From assembly GCA_022798795.1 (NCBI GenBank), contig JAAWNF010000007.1, forward strand, positions 1 to 35,289: DNA of 35,289 nucleotides, read 5' to 3'. The notes below the pieces were generated by a model. That model was not told the DNA's origin and did not search any database. It was given only the letters and a program-made list of their open reading frames with translations. Of the stretch, positions 32,264-35,289 are shown one piece after another (the first letter of the stretch is position 1; each line of letters begins with the position of its first letter). The translations under genes and the position numbers were made by a program. The stretch comes from Bacilli bacterium (GTDB lineage Bacteria > Bacillota_I > Bacilli_A > RF39 > UBA660).

Positions 32264-33617
32264 ACTTCATTTTGGCGATTGTATCAGAATTAGCTTTCAC
32301 AATGATTTTTAAATCTCCTAGTTCATTGTAATGATACCAACGTAAGTTTTTTAATTCTCTCATTATCATATTATATACTTTTCTTCTACTTGCTCTACTT
32401 ACATTTTGATGGATTGCTTTTAATCGATAAAAGATTATGCCATCCAACTCTTTTTCTTCTACATTCACTTCAGATATGAAATCAGAATAATACGAAACAA
32501 TAATTTGAACTTGGTTATCTTCTAGTGAATTATCCTCTTTTACCTCATAATCATAATTTGAAATATGAAAGGCACTACTAATAACATTTTTTTCATAAAC
32601 AAATTCTTTTTGAGTAAAAGAATTATCTGGTAAACCACGATAAACTTCAAAATCAGCAAGTGTACCAATACTAAAGAAACAACCAGATACAAAGACAATT
32701 GCACTTATAATTAAAGAATAACAATAAATTTTTTTATTTCCGTATAATAAATTATAAAATACTTTTGTAAGAAAAGTTAGAAATATAGCAATACCTAATA
32801 GCATCAAGAAAACGCCTAAAATTGGGACTCCTTCTATCAATAGGAATAATAAAACAGCTAACGCAATATAGCATCCAAAATCTACAAAATATAATGGAAA
32901 TACAGTACATAAAAATAAAAATGCTTTTAATATTTCAAGAGCAATTTTAAAACCTCCTGATTCTTTTGTTGTCTGATGTTCATTTTCCTTTTCTATTTTT
33001 ACTTCTTTGCTCTTACTTTCTTTTTTTTTTGCACTTTGTTTATTTGTTATAAAATAAGGTTTGAATACAATCATCGCAATAATAATACATACAATCAAGT
33101 AAATGAAACTTGTAAAACATTTTAAAATAATTTTGAAAATAGAATCAAAAGGAGGAAAAGCCACCTCAAAAATTCCTAATCCTAAACTTTCTATCAAGTA
33201 AAATGGAATTCTAAGTAATGAAAGTCCTATTAATAATATAATTGCTTTTATAATAACCTCAAATACCATTTCTAAAGTCCAATTTTGGTCATTATTCTTA
33301 AAATCTTCTATGGCATCTTGAGTCCAACCAGATAATTTTTCAGCTCCCTTTTTTATCAAACTTTCTCCTTCTTCTACAAACTCCTTTACTTTATCTTTCC
33401 CATTAGAATAGTCTGGATTAATTTTATAGGCTTTCAATATTTCTCTAGAAAGTTCCTCTACACTTCCAAAATCGGCTACCGCTTCTTCTTCACTACTTCC
33501 ATGTCTTATTTTTTCCTCAATTGTATCCTTATATTCGTTTAAGATATCCTTTCTTTCCTCTTCACTCAAAATCTGTAATTTTTCTTCTAATATTTTTAAA
33601 AATTTCTTTTTATTCAT
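32262..33617 (-). CDS. HAAS/DUF1700-domain membrane protein
   Basis: A 451-residue protein. Residues 1-62 form the HAAS (DUF1700) helical domain: FLKILEEKLQILSEEERKDI, then GSSEEEAVADFGSVEELSRE. A linker and several membrane helices follow (about 115-340), interrupted by a basic cytoplasmic loop (about 190-225). The C-terminal 110 residues are soluble and probably outside the cell. HAAS proteins are usually encoded with a PadR repressor, as here: the start overlaps the PadR gene by 8 bases. They are thought to act in envelope stress responses; ligand unknown. Ribosome site GAGGAGG. Confidence 0.87.
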   Translation of the reverse strand: MNKKKFLKILEEKLQILSEEERKDILNEYKDTIEEKIRHGSSEEEAVADFGSVEELSREILKAYKINPDYSNGKDKVKEFVEEGESLIKKGAEKLSGWTQDAIEDFKNNDQNWTLEMVFEVIIKAIILLIGLSLLRIPFYLIESLGLGIFEVAFPPFDSIFKIILKCFTSFIYLIVCIIIAMIVFKPYFITNKQSAKKKESKSKEVKIEKENEHQTTKESGGFKIALEILKAFLFLCTVFPLYFVDFGCYIALAVLLFLLIEGVPILGVFLMLLGIAIFLTFLTKVFYNLLYGNKKIYCYSLIISAIVFVSGCFFSIGTLADFEVYRGLPDNSFTQKEFVYEKNVISSAFHISNYDYEVKEDNSLEDNQVQIIVSYYSDFISEVNVEEKELDGIIFYRLKAIHQNVSRASRRKVYNMIMRELKNLRWYHYNELGDLKIIVKANSDTIAKMK

Positions 33618-33930
33618 GATTTTCCTCCTCTATAAATTTATTTACTGATGTGGCAAAATTACTCCAATTATTTTTTAAGTCCTCTGCTCTTTCTTTTCCT
33701 AATACAGTAATATGATAATATTTTCTAGGTGGTCCTTCTGTCGATTCTACTAAATATGTTTCAAAATATCCTTCATTTGTGAGACGCTTTAATAATGGAT
33801 AAATGGTTCCTTCATTCACATCAATAACTTTGCAAACTTGAGCAACTAACTCATAACCATAAATATCTTTTTTTGCTACAGATAATAATACAATGAGTTC
33901 TAATACTCCTTTTTTAAATTGCGTGTTCAT
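33610..33930 (-). CDS. PadR-family transcriptional regulator
   Basis: A 106-residue winged-helix repressor. The PadR signature is complete: GVLELIVLLSVAKKDIYGYE (8-27), VNEGTIYPLLKRLTNEGY (38-55), then the wing GPPRKYYHITVLGKE. The C-terminal dimerisation helix is short, as in the small PadR-s2 group. It is the first gene of a two-gene operon with a HAAS protein and probably represses its own promoter, which carries an inverted repeat. Ribosome site GAGGTG. Confidence 0.95.
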   Translation of the reverse strand: MNTQFKKGVLELIVLLSVAKKDIYGYELVAQVCKVIDVNEGTIYPLLKRLTNEGYFETYLVESTEGPPRKYYHITVLGKERAEDLKNNWSNFATSVNKFIEEENHE

Positions 33931-33946
33931 ATCTCACCTCACATTC

Positions 33947-33975
33947 ATTGTATACTAGCTACCTTGTATTGTCAA
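33947..33975 (-). promoter_or_regulatory. Promoter with candidate PadR operator
   Basis: On the minus strand TTGACA (33970-33975), a 17-base spacer and TACAAT (33947-33952). ATAC (33952-33955) and GTAT (33966-33969) form an inverted repeat across the spacer with 10 bases between, the layout of PadR-type operators. Binding there would block RNA polymerase. Confidence 0.65.
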
Positions 33976-34000
33976 GTACTGTTAAAATAAAAATAGCAAA

Positions 34001-34030
34001 TCATATATTTTTTTTCATTGTATATACTTT
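34001..34030 (+). promoter_or_regulatory. Candidate sigma-E type promoter of sigK
   Basis: TCATATAT (34001-34008) and TATACTTT (34023-34030) with 14 bases between resemble the sigma-E elements (ATA-containing -35, CATACAnT -10; two mismatches in the -10). The known dependence of sigK on sigma-E supports this. No sigma-A alternative is obvious. Confidence 0.45.
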
Positions 34031-34046
34031 ATTTAGGAGTGATTAG

Positions 34047-34745
34047 ATGTTTGATTTTTTTAAAAAGTTATTGAAAGACTTTCACTTTTTTACAGCTGCT
34101 TATTCAAATAATGTATTCCCAGACCCACTTTCCAAGGAGGAAGAAGATTATTATGTAGAACAAGCAAAATTAGGAAACGCTGAAGCAAGAAATAAACTCA
34201 TTGAACACAATTTAAGATTAGTAGCACACATTGTAAAAAAATATGACCATAGAAATGAAGATATGGATGACTTAATTAGTATTGGTACCATCGGTCTTAT
34301 TAAAGGAGTTGACAGCTATTCTTACAAGCATGGGACTAGAATTACAACTTATTGTGCTAGATGTATAGAAAACGAAATTTTAATGCATTTCAGGAGTGAT
34401 AAAAAAAACACTAAAAATATTAGCATTAATGATTCTGTTGGATTTGATAAAGATGGAAACGAAATCACTTTTTTAGATATTTTAAAAGCTCCAAAACCAG
34501 ATTTTGCTTTAGATTTACATTTAAAAAATAATATTAAACTTCTTCATCAATATTTTGATATTTTAACAGAACGAGAAAAAGAAATTATTATAAAAAGATA
34601 TGGATTAAATAATGAAGAAGCAATCACGCAAAAAGAAATTGCAAAAGAGCTAGGAATCTCCAGAAGCTATGTTTCTAGAATTGAAAAAAGAGCACTTACT
34701 AAAATGCTTCATGAATTTATCAAAAATAAAAATAACTGTGATTAA
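34047..34745 (+). CDS. sigK: Mother-cell sporulation sigma factor K (pro-form)
   Basis: A 232-residue sigma factor, very close in pattern to sigma-K. A hydrophobic pro-sequence (about residues 1-19) precedes YSNNVFPDPLS (about 19-29), equivalent to the YVKNNAFPQPLS junction where Bacillus pro-sigma-K is cut. Core motifs are IEHNLRLVAHIVKKY, DLISIGTIGLIKGVDSY, ARCIENEILMHFR and the region 4 sequence KEIAKELGISRSYVSRIEKR. The gene is continuous, with no skin-type insertion. Sigma-K runs late mother-cell genes, including coat genes such as the CotD-like gene in this window. Ribosome site AGGAG. Ends in a bidirectional terminator. Confidence 0.94.
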   Translation: MFDFFKKLLKDFHFFTAAYSNNVFPDPLSKEEEDYYVEQAKLGNAEARNKLIEHNLRLVAHIVKKYDHRNEDMDDLISIGTIGLIKGVDSYSYKHGTRITTYCARCIENEILMHFRSDKKNTKNISINDSVGFDKDGNEITFLDILKAPKPDFALDLHLKNNIKLLHQYFDILTEREKEIIIKRYGLNNEEAITQKEIAKELGISRSYVSRIEKRALTKMLHEFIKNKNNCD

Positions 34746-34766
34746 AAAAAGAGCCTTGCTCTTTTT
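34744..34766. terminator. Bidirectional terminator between sigK and the lipoprotein gene
   Basis: GAGC (34751-34754) and GCTC (34758-34761), extended by A and T runs to 34744 and 34766, form a hairpin with T-tracts in both directions. It serves both convergent genes and overlaps the lipoprotein stop. Confidence 0.85.
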
Positions 34767-35154
34767 ATTTACATTTATAATTTGCTGATTCAAGAACTTT
34801 TTTAACGTCATCATATTTCGCGTTATTTTCTGTTCCTAAAGATTTTGCATCAGCGCTTCCTTCTACTTTAAAGCCATCTTTTGTTTCTTTTATTTTGGCA
34901 TCTTTTACAGTATTTTCTTTTTCATATGATTCCATAATAGTTTTCTTTTGGTCTTTCATACTATCTGGTAATTTCACATCAACAGTTACATTCATAGAAT
35001 TAAGCTTATCACCTTTAAATTTAGCACTAATTGTACTTTTCATTTCCATTCCTAATGAATTAGCTTCAGAAGTACATGTTAAACTTTTACTACCACAACC
35101 TGTCATTGTTAGTAAAACAAGTAAAGATGCTGCTAACCATTTTCCTTTCTTCAT
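34765..35154 (-). CDS. Small secreted lipoprotein
   Basis: A 129-residue protein with a lipoprotein signal peptide: charged start MKKGKW, hydrophobic core, and lipobox TMTGC with the lipidated Cys at residue 20. The mature part (about 110 residues) starts with Ser/Lys and is polar and Lys-rich, probably a beta-rich domain (MKSTISAKFKGDKLNSMNVT) resembling small DUF1307/YehR-like lipoproteins, plus two Cys (27 and 128) that could pair. Function unknown. Ribosome site GAGGAGG. A TATAAT-like -10 lies at about 35177-35182 with no well-spaced -35. The remaining 110 bases to the right edge hold nothing recognisable. Confidence 0.82.
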   Translation of the reverse strand: MKKGKWLAASLLVLLTMTGCGSKSLTCTSEANSLGMEMKSTISAKFKGDKLNSMNVTVDVKLPDSMKDQKKTIMESYEKENTVKDAKIKETKDGFKVEGSADAKSLGTENNAKYDDVKKVLESANYKCK

Positions 35155-35289
35155 TTTTACACCTCCTCTATAACCATTATATTAACACTCTTTCACAAAA
35201 ATTTCAACTTTCTTTTTTTATCTATAATTTAAAATGGTAAATTTTTTATTTTATTATCTAACCCATTCATTTTATAAAGAAAAATTACA

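Noticed and set aside
1183-35154. Genetic code 4 (UGA read as Trp), suggested by the rarity of TGA stops
   Set aside because: All long genes are full length under the standard code, and Trp positions in conserved proteins such as ValS are TGG. No gene needs TGA read-through.
1-35289. tRNA, rRNA, 6S or SRP RNA genes
   Set aside because: No cloverleaf-like or conserved RNA stretch was noticed near the SRP or valS genes. Reading by eye can miss small RNAs, so absence is not proven.

Overview
The window looks like the chromosome of a very AT-rich, endospore-forming member of the Bacilli/Firmicutes, probably a host-associated (gut-type) lineage. The evidence is AAGGAGG-type ribosome binding sites, TTGACA/TATAAT promoters, a T-box leader on valS, RNase J, YlxM, PadR/HAAS genes, sporulation sigma factors F and K, a CotD-like coat protein, and a large secreted M60 (mucin-type) metallopeptidase. 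Nearly all genes lie on the minus strand. Of 29 visible stop codons 21 are TAA, 7 TAG and only one TGA. Tryptophan is encoded by TGG, so the standard bacterial code applies. No tRNA, rRNA, insertion sequence or CRISPR array was seen.

Layout, left to right. 1-3747: the 5' part of a membrane-anchored Cys-rich protein that ends, in the window, in 24-bp collagen-like repeats. Next to it is a three-gene operon of unrecognised proteins whose first product carries a RelE/HigB-like C-terminal domain and whose second resembles a small helix-turn-helix protein. 3936-4193: CotD-like spore coat protein. 4286-5824: a PIN nuclease fused to a winged helix, with a conserved-looking partner gene; this may be a defence or toxin module. 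5875-11457: the SRP block (ftsY, ylxM, ffh) with a HerA-like ATPase inserted between ylxM and ffh and a DUF2207-like membrane protein after ffh. 11583-14209: two RNA-decay enzymes, RNase J and an NrnA-type nanoRNase, convergent and overlapping by 3 bases. 14358-15471: a glycosyltransferase-TPR protein with a short upstream ORF.

15692-21572: a secreted M60 peptidase with an internal dockerin, followed one base later by a membrane-anchored protein with a cohesin-like domain. This looks like a self-contained surface-attachment pair. 21736-25266: an HD phosphohydrolase-valS operon under a T-box with a GUA (valine) specifier. 25347-29063: two large prepilin-like surface proteins separated by a 588-base gap that may hold a small RNA. 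29133-29818: yceD-rpmF. 29907-32179: an atypical sigF operon with a SpoIIAA-like protein but no spoIIAB, preceded by an unknown membrane protein. 32262-33930: PadR-HAAS pair. 34047-34745: uninterrupted sigK. 34765-35154: small lipoprotein.

The strongest candidates for unusual biology are the kinase-less SpoIIAA/SigF operon, the M60-dockerin/cohesin pair, and the large RelE-domain operon at the left end. All functional statements come from reading the sequence and from memory of protein families; no database search was run.
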